DNA of 44,526 nt from DASQBT01 sp049578545 (GTDB taxonomy: Bacteria; Pseudomonadota; Gammaproteobacteria; Burkholderiales; Thiobacillaceae), in contig JBAUMF010000016.1 in assembly GCA_049578545.1 (NCBI GenBank), positions 1 through 44,526 of the forward strand. Reading direction: 5' to 3'. Position 1 is the first letter of the stretch, and every line of letters starts with the position of its first letter. Made by a program: the position numbers and the translations under genes. The notes under the pieces were generated by a model. That model saw only the letters and a list, made by a program, of their open reading frames with translations, ran no database searches and was not told the DNA's origin. Shown here piece after piece: positions 9,360 through 18,478 of the stretch.

Positions 9360-10443
9360 GGCTGGCGCCCCCCTTGTTGCTATCTTTTGAATGGCTGATG
9401 ACCGATGCCACAGCATGGGCTGCGACACCGATGGCCGCCGCGCCGGCCAGCACGCCGCCAATCTTGTCGGCGGTGGACTCGATCTGTCCGACGACGTTGA
9501 GGTCGGTCACCGCACTGTAGAAGGAGCCGCGGTCCCAGAAATTGTCTTCGGAGCAGCCCAGGCATCCGTGCCCGGATTTCACCGGCCAGGACAGACCGCC
9601 GTTCCACTCCACGGTCGAACAGGCGTTATGAGTGGTTGGCCCCTTGCACCCCATCTTGTACAAACAATAGCCCTTGCGCGCGCCTTCGTCGTCGAAGCGC
9701 TCGACAAACTGGCCGGCATCAAAATTCGCCCGCCGGTAACACTTGTCGTGATTGCGCTGACTGTAGAACATCTTTGGCCGTCCCTGCCTATCCAGTTCCG
9801 GGAAACGGTCAAAAGTCAGCATATAGGTGATGACGCCGGTCATCACCTCGGCGATAGGCGGGCAACCTGGCACTTTGATGATCGGTTTGTCGGTGATGAC
9901 CTTATGGATGGGCGTGGCCCGCGTTGGATTCGGGTGTGCCGCCTGTACGCAGCCCCAGGATGCGCACGAACCCCAGGCGATGATGGCCTTGCTGTGGCTG
10001 GCCATGCGGCGCAGTTTTTCCACATAGGGCTTGCCACCCTGGATGCAGTACATGCCGTCTTCGTTCAGCGGCGGGTTGCCTTCGCAGGCCAAAATGAAGT
10101 TACCGTCATACTTGGCGATCGTCTGTTCGAGGATTTCCTCCGCCTGATAACCGGCCGCTGCCATCAGCGTGTCGTCATAATCCAGCGAGATCATCGACAG
10201 GATGACGTCGGCGGCGAGCGGGTGGCCTGAACGGATAAAGGATTCAGAACAGCACGTACACTCCAAGCCGTGCAGCCAGATGACCGGCGTGCGCGGCTTG
10301 GTCTCCAGCGCATGCGCAATGGTGCCCGCAAACTCCGGTCCCAGGCCCAGCCCGGCGGCGGTCAGGCTGCAGAATTTCAGAAAGCTGCGCCGTGTAATAC
10401 CATGCTCGCGCATGGCCTCGTAAAAAGTCTGTTGTATCCCCAT
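9352..10443 (-). CDS. hupS: HupS/HoxK, [NiFe]-hydrogenase small subunit with six-Cys proximal cluster
   Basis: This Fe-S electron-transfer subunit is exported by the Tat pathway (TRRSFLK at residues 17-23). The mature part has the ECTCCSESF motif (C62, C64, C65), C160, C165 and C194. C64 and C165 are the two extra cysteines that build the [4Fe-3S] proximal cluster of O2-tolerant group 1d enzymes. A typical medial/distal cluster region follows (CYRRANFD, CLYKMGCKGP, GHGCLGCSE), and a hydrophobic C-terminal helix provides the membrane anchor. A strong ribosome binding site, GGAGGAG (10453-10459), precedes the ATG by 9 bases. It is the first gene of the operon. Confidence 0.97.
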
Positions 10444-10911
10444 AATGACGTTCTCCTCCGAACTGATGCAATGCAGTGGTGAGCTTTGAACGAACTAGTT
10501 GCATGCTGTCATGAACTCGCTAGTCTCATCTATGAACTTAGGATCAGCTTATCTTTTAGGCAATTCACGCAGTATAGGAAAAAAAAACAGACTTTTGTGC
10601 GCCTAAGCAAACATTAATTGATTAGGTTCAAATTTTGAAAGATGGTAATAGTTGTAAACGGTTCTGTACAGGTCAAACCGGCTCAGACGCACAACGGATA
10701 CAACGGTCGATGGTTTCACACGCCCAATCCGATCGCCATCAGCGCGTGGCCATCACTAAGGATCACGCTCACGCGAAGGACGTCATCTCCTCACCCGATC
10801 TGATGCACATGTTATCCAGCCAATCCCTGAACGGACCATCATTTTGGCTGGCGCTCCCTCGGAAATTTCTCATCCCGCTTGTGCATGGAGCCCATGGAGA
10901 ATGTCAGGCGG
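10444..10911. promoter_or_regulatory. Upstream region of the hup operon (468 bp)
   Basis: This region separates hupS from the 3' end of the radical SAM gene and should hold the hup promoter on the minus strand. Positions 10550-10650 are strongly A/T-rich compared with the rest of the window. Two direct copies of ATGAACT (10511-10517 and 10532-10538) are spaced 21 bases apart, two helical turns, a spacing that suits a dimeric activator. I could not find a convincing -24/-12 (sigma-54) or -35/-10 element. Short open frames here resemble no known protein and are not annotated. No strong terminator was seen for the gene ending at 10912. Confidence 0.4.
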
Positions 10912-12195
10912 CTAAGACGGCATCTCCGGCATCGCCCGTTCGGCTCTCGCATGTTCCCGCATCTGATCCCTGAAATTGTTCACACCAATGAAGAATTCAC
11001 GCATCAAAATGACCCAGTAATACTGGCCCTTACGGGTCAGGCGAATCCGCTCGCCGTCATCAACAATTGCACCGGATACCCTGAGTGCAAGAAGTTCCTT
11101 CCACAGGAGTTCAAAGAAGCGCCCCCCATACCTCTGCCGGAAATCCTCCTTGGAAAGGGAAAGGCCGAACAGAGTCATGACCACATCATAACGGGCTTGC
11201 TGGTACTCCCGCAGTACGCGATGGGCCGTAATGGCCACACCCTTTTTTTCGATCATGCGAACATAGCGGTTGATGGAAAACGTGTTGGCGTACATGATGC
11301 CATCCAGATAGCTGAAAGCTCCACTACCAGCGCCGATATAACTGGTATCGGCGATAATGTATTCATCGATAAGTCCTGCATTTCTGGAGAAACACCAGAC
11401 AGAAGAAAGCTGATAATCCTTGGCCATCTCATGGCGAATCCTGTCATAGAAGGGCTTTTCGTTCTTTCTTGAGTAAGCCCCCATGAACGTGCGCATGGTC
11501 TTCTCGGTGCGTCTGGACGTCATTAGTGGATATATGGAGGTCTGATCCACCCGGATCCCATGAATGAGGATATCCAGATCCCGCGTCAGAGAGCGTTCGC
11601 TCTGCCTGGGAAGATTGAAAATCATGTCGGCATTGAGTGTTCCGAACCGGCCCTGTGTAAATTCGAGGCGCTCCCGGTTCTGTTCGCCGCTGCCGTATGG
11701 AACATACCGGCCGATATCCCTGAGCAGATCATTATCAAAAGTCTGTATACCCACTGACAGGCGATCGACACCGGCTGAATTCAGCACCGACAGTACATCT
11801 TCGCGTAAGTGATTGGGATTGGTTTCCACGGATACCTGCTGCACGGGAAACAGCGAACGAACCAATTCCAAGGTCATGGCGAGTTCATCGGGCAATACGG
11901 TCGGCGTGCCTCCCCCAACGTAGACAATGCTCGGTTGATATCCCTTGTCCGCGATGTTACGCAGTTCCCGGCGCAACGCCTTGAAATATGCAGTCGCCTT
12001 GGGCACGTTCAGCAATACACGATGAAATGAACAGAATGAGCACAGGAACTCGCAGAAGGGAATATGGATATACAGGACCGTCGGTTGTACCGGACCGATA
12101 TCCGGCAGTGCCAGGGGAGTGCCCAGTTCGAAGCACATCTGCCTGGCATAGCTGCGCTGCAGGTATGCCTCCAGAAGTCGCTCGAGGCCAGTCAC
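10912..12195 (-). CDS. HemN-like (coproporphyrinogen oxidase-like) radical SAM protein
   Basis: This is a radical SAM enzyme of about 427 residues in the HemN/HemW-like group. The [4Fe-4S] motif is CEFLCSFCSF (C-x3-C-x2-C). It is followed by the SAM-binding YVGGGTPT, the VSVETNPNH strand and SVGIQTFD, all typical of the oxygen-independent coproporphyrinogen oxidase family. Many family members do not act on coproporphyrinogen, so the substrate is unknown. The frame is open to a TTG at 12300. I prefer the GTG at 12195, because the extra N-terminus is unlike the family and the GTG overlaps the stop of a small upstream frame. Neighbouring haem-rich cytochrome genes make a link to haem metabolism possible but unproven. 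Confidence 0.8.
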   Translation of the reverse strand: MTGLERLLEAYLQRSYARQMCFELGTPLALPDIGPVQPTVLYIHIPFCEFLCSFCSFHRVLLNVPKATAYFKALRRELRNIADKGYQPSIVYVGGGTPTVLPDELAMTLELVRSLFPVQQVSVETNPNHLREDVLSVLNSAGVDRLSVGIQTFDNDLLRDIGRYVPYGSGEQNRERLEFTQGRFGTLNADMIFNLPRQSERSLTRDLDILIHGIRVDQTSIYPLMTSRRTEKTMRTFMGAYSRKNEKPFYDRIRHEMAKDYQLSSVWCFSRNAGLIDEYIIADTSYIGAGSGAFSYLDGIMYANTFSINRYVRMIEKKGVAITAHRVLREYQQARYDVVMTLFGLSLSKEDFRQRYGGRFFELLWKELLALRVSGAIVDDGERIRLTRKGQYYWVILMREFFIGVNNFRDQMREHARAERAMPEMPS

Positions 12196-12314
12196 GGAAT
12201 TTTGCCGTTGTCTAAGCTGCGAACCTGCGCATACCAGAGCAGTTGTGGATAGAACAAAACACCAGGACAACCCACCGATGCCAGCGTCAGTGAAGAACAA
12301 TAAAGGTACTTCAT
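12192..12314 (-). CDS. Possible 40-residue hydrophobic leader ORF
   Basis: A short frame starts at the ATG at 12314 and reads MKYLYCSSLTLASVGCPGVL, then a further hydrophobic and aromatic stretch, ending at a TGA that overlaps the GTG start of the radical SAM gene (GTGA). The basic start and hydrophobic core are reminiscent of a membrane peptide. No ribosome binding site is evident and there is no recognised homologue. It may be a translational coupling leader or simply chance. Confidence 0.25.
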   Translation of the reverse strand: MKYLYCSSLTLASVGCPGVLFYPQLLWYAQVRSLDNGKIP

Positions 12315-12404
12315 AATGTTGTTATTTGGCTCACATCCAGGCTATAAACGCTAACGAAGGCCGTTTTCAGGCCCTGGTCGCGAATTACATATACTGTCTC
12401 CGAA

Positions 12405-14033
12405 ATGAATGCCGGTAAAGCCTTATGCAGTTTGATGCTGATGTTGCTATGCATCGCTCCGTGCCGGGGCACGGCCGCACAGAGTGCGCAGAGCTGCGGG
12501 CACTGCCATGCATCCGAACTGCAGGGGTTTTCCTCCGCACACGTTCCATTTGCACACGACTGCACGCGGTGCCATTCCGGTAACGCGACAGCCAGGACAA
12601 GAATCGGTGCCCATCGCGGGCTGATCGCTTATCCCGGAGACATGGCTAGCGCGGCAAAAGTCTGTGGCAGCTGTCACGCCGACAAAGTCGACGGCGTCAC
12701 GCATAGCCTCATGCACACCGGTGCAGGCATGGTCGCCAGCACGCGACAGGCCTTCGGCGAGCCGATTGACCGTCCCGGTCACAACGATCTGGCGCAACTC
12801 ACCCACTCCCCCGCCGATAGCCTGCTGAGAAAGCAATGCGCCAGCTGTCATCTGGGCCAGAAAAAGACTGCACACCGGCTCGACAGCACGCGAGACCGCG
12901 GTGGTGGCTGCCTCGCCTGTCACATCAATGCCTATCCGAACCATGCCCACCCGGCCCTCACCGCGCGGGTGAGCGATGCGCGCTGCTTCGGCTGTCACTC
13001 GCGCTCGAGCCGCATTTCACTCAATTACGCCGGCCTGGCGGAAACCGACACTCCTGCTGCAGGCACGAGCCAACTGGACGATGGCCGCCGGGTGGAACCG
13101 CGCCCAGCCGATGTGCACCATGCTGCTGGCATGGGCTGCATCGATTGTCACACGGAGAGAGACCTGATGGGTGTGGGCGCTAAACCATCGGCTGCACTCG
13201 CGCAGCAGGCCGTCGACATCGCCTGCACCGACTGCCACAACATCACTCGCACCATCGGCAAGGCACAGTGGCCAGTCAGGTATCGAAATCTGCTGCCACG
13301 CATCCCCTTTCACAGCGATGCAAACACGCGTTTTCCGGTGACTGCAAACGGTACCCCGCTATGGAACATCGAACTGCGCGGAGATAAAACCTGGCTGCAC
13401 CGCAAGGACGGCCAGGGTGTCTTGCGTATCCCATCCTACCAGGCCAGCGACCACCCGCTGGCGAAGCAGCATGCGCGCCTGAGCTGTTCGGCCTGCCACA
13501 GCCAATGGGCTCCCCAATGCTATGGCTGTCACATGCAATATGATGCCAGCCACGACCAGTATGATCATGCAGACGGGCTAAATACCCCGGGCCGCTGGAA
13601 CAGCCAGCGCAGCCAAGTGCGTAATGATCTACCACCGCTGGGAGTGAACACGAATAACCAGGTAGTTCCCGTGGTGCCTGGGATGATCATGACGGTCGTC
13701 CATCCGCAATGGTTTAAGCCTCGCTTCAGCCGGCATTTTCGCGCCATTGCGCCCCACACGACGGGCCCTGCCCGCAGCTGCGCATTCTGCCACCGTTCAT
13801 CCGCGGCGCTGGGCCTGGGCGAAGGCAGTTTGCATAGGCAGGCGAATGGCAAGATTCTTTTTGATCCAGTCCATCCAGTGCTTGCAGATGGACTTGCGCC
13901 TGATGCCTGGACAAGCCTCAATTCATCAGCGAAGCGCAATGATTCGACACGGGTACGGCCTTTTTCCAGGCAGGAAATGGAACGCATACTGGCCGTGCCA
14001 TTGCCATGGGCAAGCAATGGCCGGAGACGCTGA
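12405..14033 (+). CDS. Periplasmic undecahaem (11 CxxCH) c-type cytochrome
   Basis: This 542-residue multihaem cytochrome has an N-terminal signal peptide (MNAGKALCSLMLMLLCIAPC). Eleven CxxCH haem sites start near residues 31, 53, 87, 145, 169, 194, 245, 274, 361, 372 and 459. Nine lie in the first 365 residues; CSACH and CYGCH are only 11 residues apart, and the last is separated by about 87 residues. Many extra histidines could be distal ligands. It is probably an electron carrier or terminal reductase/oxidase in the periplasm. It is transcribed towards the sulfur-module operon, and the two stop codons are 16 bases apart. The upstream TATACT (about 12390) is a possible -10 element but lies very close to the start. 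The exact family is not recognised. Confidence 0.88.
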   Translation: MNAGKALCSLMLMLLCIAPCRGTAAQSAQSCGHCHASELQGFSSAHVPFAHDCTRCHSGNATARTRIGAHRGLIAYPGDMASAAKVCGSCHADKVDGVTHSLMHTGAGMVASTRQAFGEPIDRPGHNDLAQLTHSPADSLLRKQCASCHLGQKKTAHRLDSTRDRGGGCLACHINAYPNHAHPALTARVSDARCFGCHSRSSRISLNYAGLAETDTPAAGTSQLDDGRRVEPRPADVHHAAGMGCIDCHTERDLMGVGAKPSAALAQQAVDIACTDCHNITRTIGKAQWPVRYRNLLPRIPFHSDANTRFPVTANGTPLWNIELRGDKTWLHRKDGQGVLRIPSYQASDHPLAKQHARLSCSACHSQWAPQCYGCHMQYDASHDQYDHADGLNTPGRWNSQRSQVRNDLPPLGVNTNNQVVPVVPGMIMTVVHPQWFKPRFSRHFRAIAPHTTGPARSCAFCHRSSAALGLGEGSLHRQANGKILFDPVHPVLADGLAPDAWTSLNSSAKRNDSTRVRPFSRQEMERILAVPLPWASNGRRR

Positions 14034-14049
14034 CCAGACGGGTCACCCG

Positions 14050-14691
14050 CTAACAGCCTTCGTGGGCTGCAGGCGGAAGCGGAGCTGCCGGCTTCGAGAC
14101 CGGTGGCACAAAGGCCGGCGCAACAGCTTTCGGGGGTGGAGCGGGCGTCAGGGCAGCCACTTTGCCGCCGACAAAGTAACAGGCGATGGCCTGCTGTTCG
14201 GCAACACTGGTGTTTTCTTCATCCGCCAGAGTCGGCTGGACGGCCGGATTCAGCACATGCTGGCTCCAGAAATTGTAGCCTCCGAGCAACAGATCAGCGT
14301 CGTAGCCCGCCAAACGCAGCAGCACCGCGGCCTGAGCTGCGGTTTCCGAGCCCTGCGAATAGACGATGACCTTGCGGTCTTTCGGCAGTGTTTTCAGCTG
14401 GTCGGGAGAGATCAGTTCAGGCACCGGCAGGTTAAGGGCGCCGTCGATGTGTCCGCCAGCGTATTCACTGGCTGTACGCACGTCGATCAGTACAAAATCC
14501 TTTTTGCCCTCAATGATCCAGCGTGCCAGTTCGTCCACGGAAACGCGGTCATCACGGCGTGCCACCACCTGGGCAACCTGGTCGAAATTGCGAGCTCCCG
14601 GGCGTGACTTGCTTCCATGGTCACTGCAGGCTGTTACGGACAATGTGCCCAGGAGGGTGAATATGATCGGTATTGATGAGTGTCTGTTCAT
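14050..14691 (-). CDS. Rhodanese-domain lipoprotein lacking the catalytic Cys, with Cys-terminal arm
   Basis: This is a lipoprotein of about 213 residues. The signal peptide ends in a lipobox (LSVTAC), so it should be anchored facing the periplasm. A rhodanese domain follows (DFVLIDVRTASEYAGGHIDGA, then NLPVPELI). The catalytic loop reads VIVYSQGSET where active rhodaneses have a cysteine (Cys-x5 loop), so the classic persulfide-forming residue is replaced by Ser. A second cysteine occurs in AIACYFVGG. After that comes a long Pro/Ala-rich tail ending in AAHEGC. The same Glu-Gly-Cys ending is found on the YeeE protein of this operon. A sulfur-binding or sulfur-relay role is inferred. It is the last gene of the six-gene operon. 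Confidence 0.82.
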   Translation of the reverse strand: MNRHSSIPIIFTLLGTLSVTACSDHGSKSRPGARNFDQVAQVVARRDDRVSVDELARWIIEGKKDFVLIDVRTASEYAGGHIDGALNLPVPELISPDQLKTLPKDRKVIVYSQGSETAAQAAVLLRLAGYDADLLLGGYNFWSQHVLNPAVQPTLADEENTSVAEQQAIACYFVGGKVAALTPAPPPKAVAPAFVPPVSKPAAPLPPAAHEGC

Positions 14692-14717
14692 GGTTTTCTG
14701 ATCCCGGGACCGCACGG

Positions 14718-15713
14718 TTAATGCAGGCGGTCCAGCAACTGTGTACTGAATTCGGAGGAATAGTGGGTCCAGGTGGTTTCCTGGCCCAGATCGACGGCGA
14801 TCACGCGCAATACGTAACCGCCAACCAGCACCAGCACCGGCGCCAGCATGGCCACTTTGCGGACGTTGCCGCGGATTTCGAAAAATTCGAGGACCAACGG
14901 CACCAACAGCCCGAAGGCTACGAACGCCCCCCAGAACCCGGCGGTGTAGCTGCCACCCAGTAACTTTGCCGCAGCATCAAGCTGAGGTTTCGCGCCGGTG
15001 GCGAGATTGACCAGCAGCAGCGCAACGAGGAGCAGCTCGATCACAATCAGTCCGGCATCGATCAGCGTGAACAGGTGCCTCTCACTGTGCTGGCGCGCAA
15101 TCAGCGCCGTCAGCGCCGCGCCGGTCGACAGCCCGGATATCAGGAACAAAGGCCCCAGCAAACCGGTATTCCAGAACGGGCGCGCGCTGAAGGCGCTCAG
15201 CAGAATACCGGTATAGATACCCAGCGCCACGGCAATCGGGATCGCCAGCCAGGCGATGACGCGCCGATAACGCTCAGCCCAATCCAATATAGCCCCAATG
15301 AAGGGGAAGCCTTCGACCAGGCTAGCCAGGAAGCCATAGCCCGTCCTGAACGTCGACAGCACCTGCAGAATCGCCACCGGGTAGAACAGGATCAGTATCC
15401 AGGCGCCGTAGGACATGGGCGAGGTCGGCTCGAAGGTCGTGTAGAAGCGCCAGACGAACAGCGGGTGCGACAGGTCCAAAAACAGCGTGGTCATGCCCAG
15501 CGACAGCACCACCGGCCCGAGCAGGGCCAGGCCATTGACCGCGAAGGGGGCCTCTTCATCCTTCTTCAGCAAGAGCATCAGGGCGGAGAAAAACATTATG
15601 CCGGCGGTCAGGCCACCGAGGAACAGGTAGACCGAGATTTCCCAGCCCCACACCGACAGCACCGGGTCGATGTGCGGATTGCTGCGCGCACTTACCAGGA
15701 TTTCTTCAAGCAT
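14718..15713 (-). CDS. NrfD/PsrC-type membrane quinone-interacting subunit
   Basis: This is a 331-residue integral membrane protein with about eight or nine helices, of the NrfD/PsrC family that exchanges electrons between a quinone and an attached Fe-S protein. Typical features are VWGWEISVYLFLGGLTAG near the N-terminus, SHPLFVWRFYTTFEPTSPMSYGAW and LLGPLFLISGLSTGAAL. It follows the Fe-S subunit gene by 13 bases. With the upstream Mo-enzyme and Fe-S genes it forms a standard PsrABC-like three-subunit complex. Confidence 0.92.
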   Translation of the reverse strand: MLEEILVSARSNPHIDPVLSVWGWEISVYLFLGGLTAGIMFFSALMLLLKKDEEAPFAVNGLALLGPVVLSLGMTTLFLDLSHPLFVWRFYTTFEPTSPMSYGAWILILFYPVAILQVLSTFRTGYGFLASLVEGFPFIGAILDWAERYRRVIAWLAIPIAVALGIYTGILLSAFSARPFWNTGLLGPLFLISGLSTGAALTALIARQHSERHLFTLIDAGLIVIELLLVALLLVNLATGAKPQLDAAAKLLGGSYTAGFWGAFVAFGLLVPLVLEFFEIRGNVRKVAMLAPVLVLVGGYVLRVIAVDLGQETTWTHYSSEFSTQLLDRLH

Positions 15714-15726
15714 GGTCGCGACATCC

Positions 15727-16269
15727 TCAGATCAGGTAATACACATTGGGCTGATTGCCGGTTTCGGGGTTCAGCACCTTGTACTTGCGTGTGCGCAACA
15801 GTTCGCTGACATTGCTGGACGGATCATCCAGCAGACCGAAATGCATGCAGTGTGTCGGGCAGGTGGAGACACAGGCCGGGTCCAGCCCCTTTTCCACCCG
15901 GTGGTGACAGAAGGTGCATTTGTCTATGTAGCCGCCGGGATGCATGATGAGGCGCGCATCGTAGGGGCAGGCGGCAATGCAGGCCTTGCAGCCGGTGCAC
16001 TTGTTGGGGTCGACCAGCACGATATTGCTGCCATTCCAGTGATGACTGGCACCCGTAGGACACATGTACACACAGGTGGCATGCGAACAGTGGTTGCATC
16101 GCTCGGAGCGAAACTCCGTGCTCAGGTTCGGGTAGGTCCCCTGCGTGGCCTCGACCACCCAGTCACGATTAAGTCCTTCCGGCACCTTGTTCTCGGTCTT
16201 GCACGCCACCACACAGTCGCAGCAGCCGATGCACAGCTTGGTGTCGATCACCATCGCATAATGGGTCAT
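15727..16269 (-). CDS. Four-cluster [4Fe-4S] electron-transfer subunit (PsrB/DmsB type)
   Basis: This is a 180-residue ferredoxin-like protein with four cysteine groups: CIGCCDCVVAC, CNHCSHATCVYMCP, CTGCKACIAACP and CTFCHHRVEKGLDPACVSTCP, each fitted to one [4Fe-4S] cluster. It has no signal peptide. It would be carried across the membrane with the Tat-signalled catalytic subunit encoded immediately upstream (one-base gap). It relays electrons between the Mo enzyme and the NrfD-like subunit. Confidence 0.95.
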   Translation of the reverse strand: MTHYAMVIDTKLCIGCCDCVVACKTENKVPEGLNRDWVVEATQGTYPNLSTEFRSERCNHCSHATCVYMCPTGASHHWNGSNIVLVDPNKCTGCKACIAACPYDARLIMHPGGYIDKCTFCHHRVEKGLDPACVSTCPTHCMHFGLLDDPSSNVSELLRTRKYKVLNPETGNQPNVYYLI

Positions 16270-16270
16270 G

Positions 16271-18478
16271 TCAGGCAGTCTCCTTGACGATGGTCACGAA
16301 ATTGCCGCGCATGCCCGTCCCACCCATCAGGGGATCGACTTTTACGTTGGTCATCAGATCGGAATCGTCGGCGCCAACGTCGCAGGTCAGCCGCAGGCGA
16401 CGCGAACGATGGCCGAAGCCGTGCGCCATGAACACCGAGTCCGGCCGGATGCGTTCAGTAACACGCACCCGGATGCGGTTGCTGACTATGCCGTCCGGAT
16501 TGGCGAGGCGGACGTACTGGCCATTTTCAAGGCCCTTTTCATTCGCGACCAGCGGATTCACCCACAGTGTATTTTCCGGCGCCAGCTGGAACAGCAACGG
16601 GTTGTTGGTGGTCTTGCCAAAGGTATGTGCCGGCATCCGCCCGTAGTTCAGATGGTAAAAACCTTGGGGAGGCTGTTGCGGGCGGGTGTACTCGGGCATC
16701 GGGTCAAAACCCTTATCGGCCAGTCGTTGCGAGTACAGTTCGATCTTGCCGCTCGGTGTGCGAAAGCTGACGGCCTCACCGGGGGCGAAGTATTTTGGGC
16801 GGGTGCGCGGGAAATTCTTGATGCCAATCTTTTTCATTTCTTCAAGTGACGAGCCGACCTGCTTGAGCTGCCAGTCGATCACTTCGGCATAGTCATTCCA
16901 GGGGAAATACTTATCCAGACCGAGACGATGGCCGAGCTGCTTGGCGATCCACCAGCCCGGTTTGCTGTCGAAGCGAGGCGCGAAAGCCGGCATCCGCAGC
17001 GCCAGTGACGGATGCCGTTCACCGGCATTGCGCAGATCATCATAGCGTTCGAGGTAAGTGCACTCCGGTAGCACGACATCAGCGTAGCCCGTGATCTCCA
17101 TGGGCATGGTATCGACCACCACCACCAGTTCGAGCGAGTCCATGGCAGCCTTGAGCTGCGGCCGGATGCCAGGGATGGTCATCGGCAGGTTGGTACCGTA
17201 CACCAGCCAGGCCTTGTAGTGCGCATCAGCGCCAATGGAAGCTTCGATCAGCGCATTGGTCACCCCATCAGTGGCGAAAGGGTAGCGGTCACCATGCGCG
17301 GCAAGGAAGGTGCTTTTCGGGGTCGGGTAAGCTGGCAGCGGGTATGCGGGCAGAGGAACGCTTTCCTTTATGTAGAGACCCCCCTTGCGCCCCCAGCTGC
17401 CCAGGAGGGCATTCAGGATGGCAATGGCGCGCGAGCGCTGGGTATCGTCGCCGTACCAGACTGTATGTCGCCCGGGGTGGATCAGGGTCGCCGGCGCACT
17501 GGCCGCCATTTCCCGCGCCGTGGTGCGAATCAACTGTGGTTCAATACCGGTTTCCAGGTAGACCCACTCGGGCGAGTAGCGCGCGACGTGATTGGTCAGT
17601 TGCTCGAAACCGGTGGCATAGCGCTCGAGGTAGTTCTTGTCGCAGAGGTCCTCTTCGATCAATACGTGCATCCATGCCAGCAGCAGCGCAATATCAGTAC
17701 CCGGTTTGATCGGCAACCAGTATTTCGACTTGCCGGCGGGAACGGAAAAGCGTGGATCAACAGTAATCAGTGTGGCATCGCGCCGCAAGGCGTTGGCCAG
17801 AGTCTGCACCTGCCCGTTGTGCAGGTTCTCGCCGATGTGCGAGCCGATCAGCACGATACAGCGTGAATGTTCCATGTCGGTTCGCTCGGGGGAACCGAGG
17901 CCTTCGCCGAACGTCAGCTCAAATCCGACATCGCGCGGCCCACGGCACTGGGCAAAGGCTGGTTCGGCATTGCTGCCGGAACCATAGGCTCGCATCAGAT
18001 GCTGAAAATGGCTGGCGCCGGAACCATGATTGAGCAGCGCAGTGCGATCGGGGCCATAGCGTTCTGCAACCGACTTGAGACGGGCAGCGATGAAATCAAG
18101 CGCCTCGTCCCACGAGGCCTCGCGGAAAGTCTGGCGGCCATCCGACCCGGTCACTCGCAGCAGCGGCTTTTTCAATCGGTCGCGGTCTTCATAGCTACCC
18201 AGCCCCGCGGTTCCGCGGGTGCATAGGCGACCCTCGCTGTGGAGATCCAGGTCATTGCCGGTAATCTTCCATGGCTGCCCGTCTTCCTGGGAGACGAAGC
18301 CCGCACATTTCCAGAAGCACATGTCGCAGAACGTTGGCGTGCGACTGACCTTCCCTTGTCCCGGCAGTGGGTGTGCAGCGCAGCCGCTAAGCAACATCAT
18401 TGGCGATAGCGCACTGCCCACACCCAGCAGACTGGAGATTTTGATAAATTCACGCCGGGTCACGCCGACGCTCAGCAT
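16271..18478 (-). CDS. Tat-exported molybdopterin oxidoreductase (Psr/Phs-like catalytic subunit)
   Basis: This 735-residue DMSO-reductase-family enzyme is probably a polysulfide, thiosulfate or related sulfur-compound reductase/oxidase. The N-terminus has a Tat motif (TRREFIK, residues 7-13) and a lipobox-like LLSGC at 29-33, suggesting a lipid-anchored periplasmic protein. The [4Fe-4S] ligands are C51, C54, C58 and C86 (CDMCFWKC, LCTRG). Cys178 (AQCRGPRDVG) is the likely molybdenum ligand, as in PsrA/PhsA. The molybdopterin-dinucleotide domain ends with GHRSRRL near residue 700. The ATG at 18478 overlaps the yeeE stop. The open frame extends to 18742 but would lie inside yeeE. The substrate and direction cannot be fixed from sequence. 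Confidence 0.9.
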   Translation of the reverse strand: MLSVGVTRREFIKISSLLGVGSALSPMMLLSGCAAHPLPGQGKVSRTPTFCDMCFWKCAGFVSQEDGQPWKITGNDLDLHSEGRLCTRGTAGLGSYEDRDRLKKPLLRVTGSDGRQTFREASWDEALDFIAARLKSVAERYGPDRTALLNHGSGASHFQHLMRAYGSGSNAEPAFAQCRGPRDVGFELTFGEGLGSPERTDMEHSRCIVLIGSHIGENLHNGQVQTLANALRRDATLITVDPRFSVPAGKSKYWLPIKPGTDIALLLAWMHVLIEEDLCDKNYLERYATGFEQLTNHVARYSPEWVYLETGIEPQLIRTTAREMAASAPATLIHPGRHTVWYGDDTQRSRAIAILNALLGSWGRKGGLYIKESVPLPAYPLPAYPTPKSTFLAAHGDRYPFATDGVTNALIEASIGADAHYKAWLVYGTNLPMTIPGIRPQLKAAMDSLELVVVVDTMPMEITGYADVVLPECTYLERYDDLRNAGERHPSLALRMPAFAPRFDSKPGWWIAKQLGHRLGLDKYFPWNDYAEVIDWQLKQVGSSLEEMKKIGIKNFPRTRPKYFAPGEAVSFRTPSGKIELYSQRLADKGFDPMPEYTRPQQPPQGFYHLNYGRMPAHTFGKTTNNPLLFQLAPENTLWVNPLVANEKGLENGQYVRLANPDGIVSNRIRVRVTERIRPDSVFMAHGFGHRSRRLRLTCDVGADDSDLMTNVKVDPLMGGTGMRGNFVTIVKETA

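Noticed and set aside
10444..10620. Sigma-54 promoter for hupS
   Set aside because: No TGGCAC-N5-TTGC pattern at the right spacing could be found on the minus strand, although some hup operons use one.
10635..10973. 112-codon plus-strand frame in the hup leader region
   Set aside because: No recognisable motif, it overlaps the 3' end of the radical SAM gene, and it has no ribosome site.
16271..18478. Identification as the cytoplasmic sulfite dehydrogenase SoeA
   Set aside because: The protein has a Tat motif and lipobox and is shorter than the SoeA length I recall; a Psr/Phs-like periplasmic enzyme fits better.
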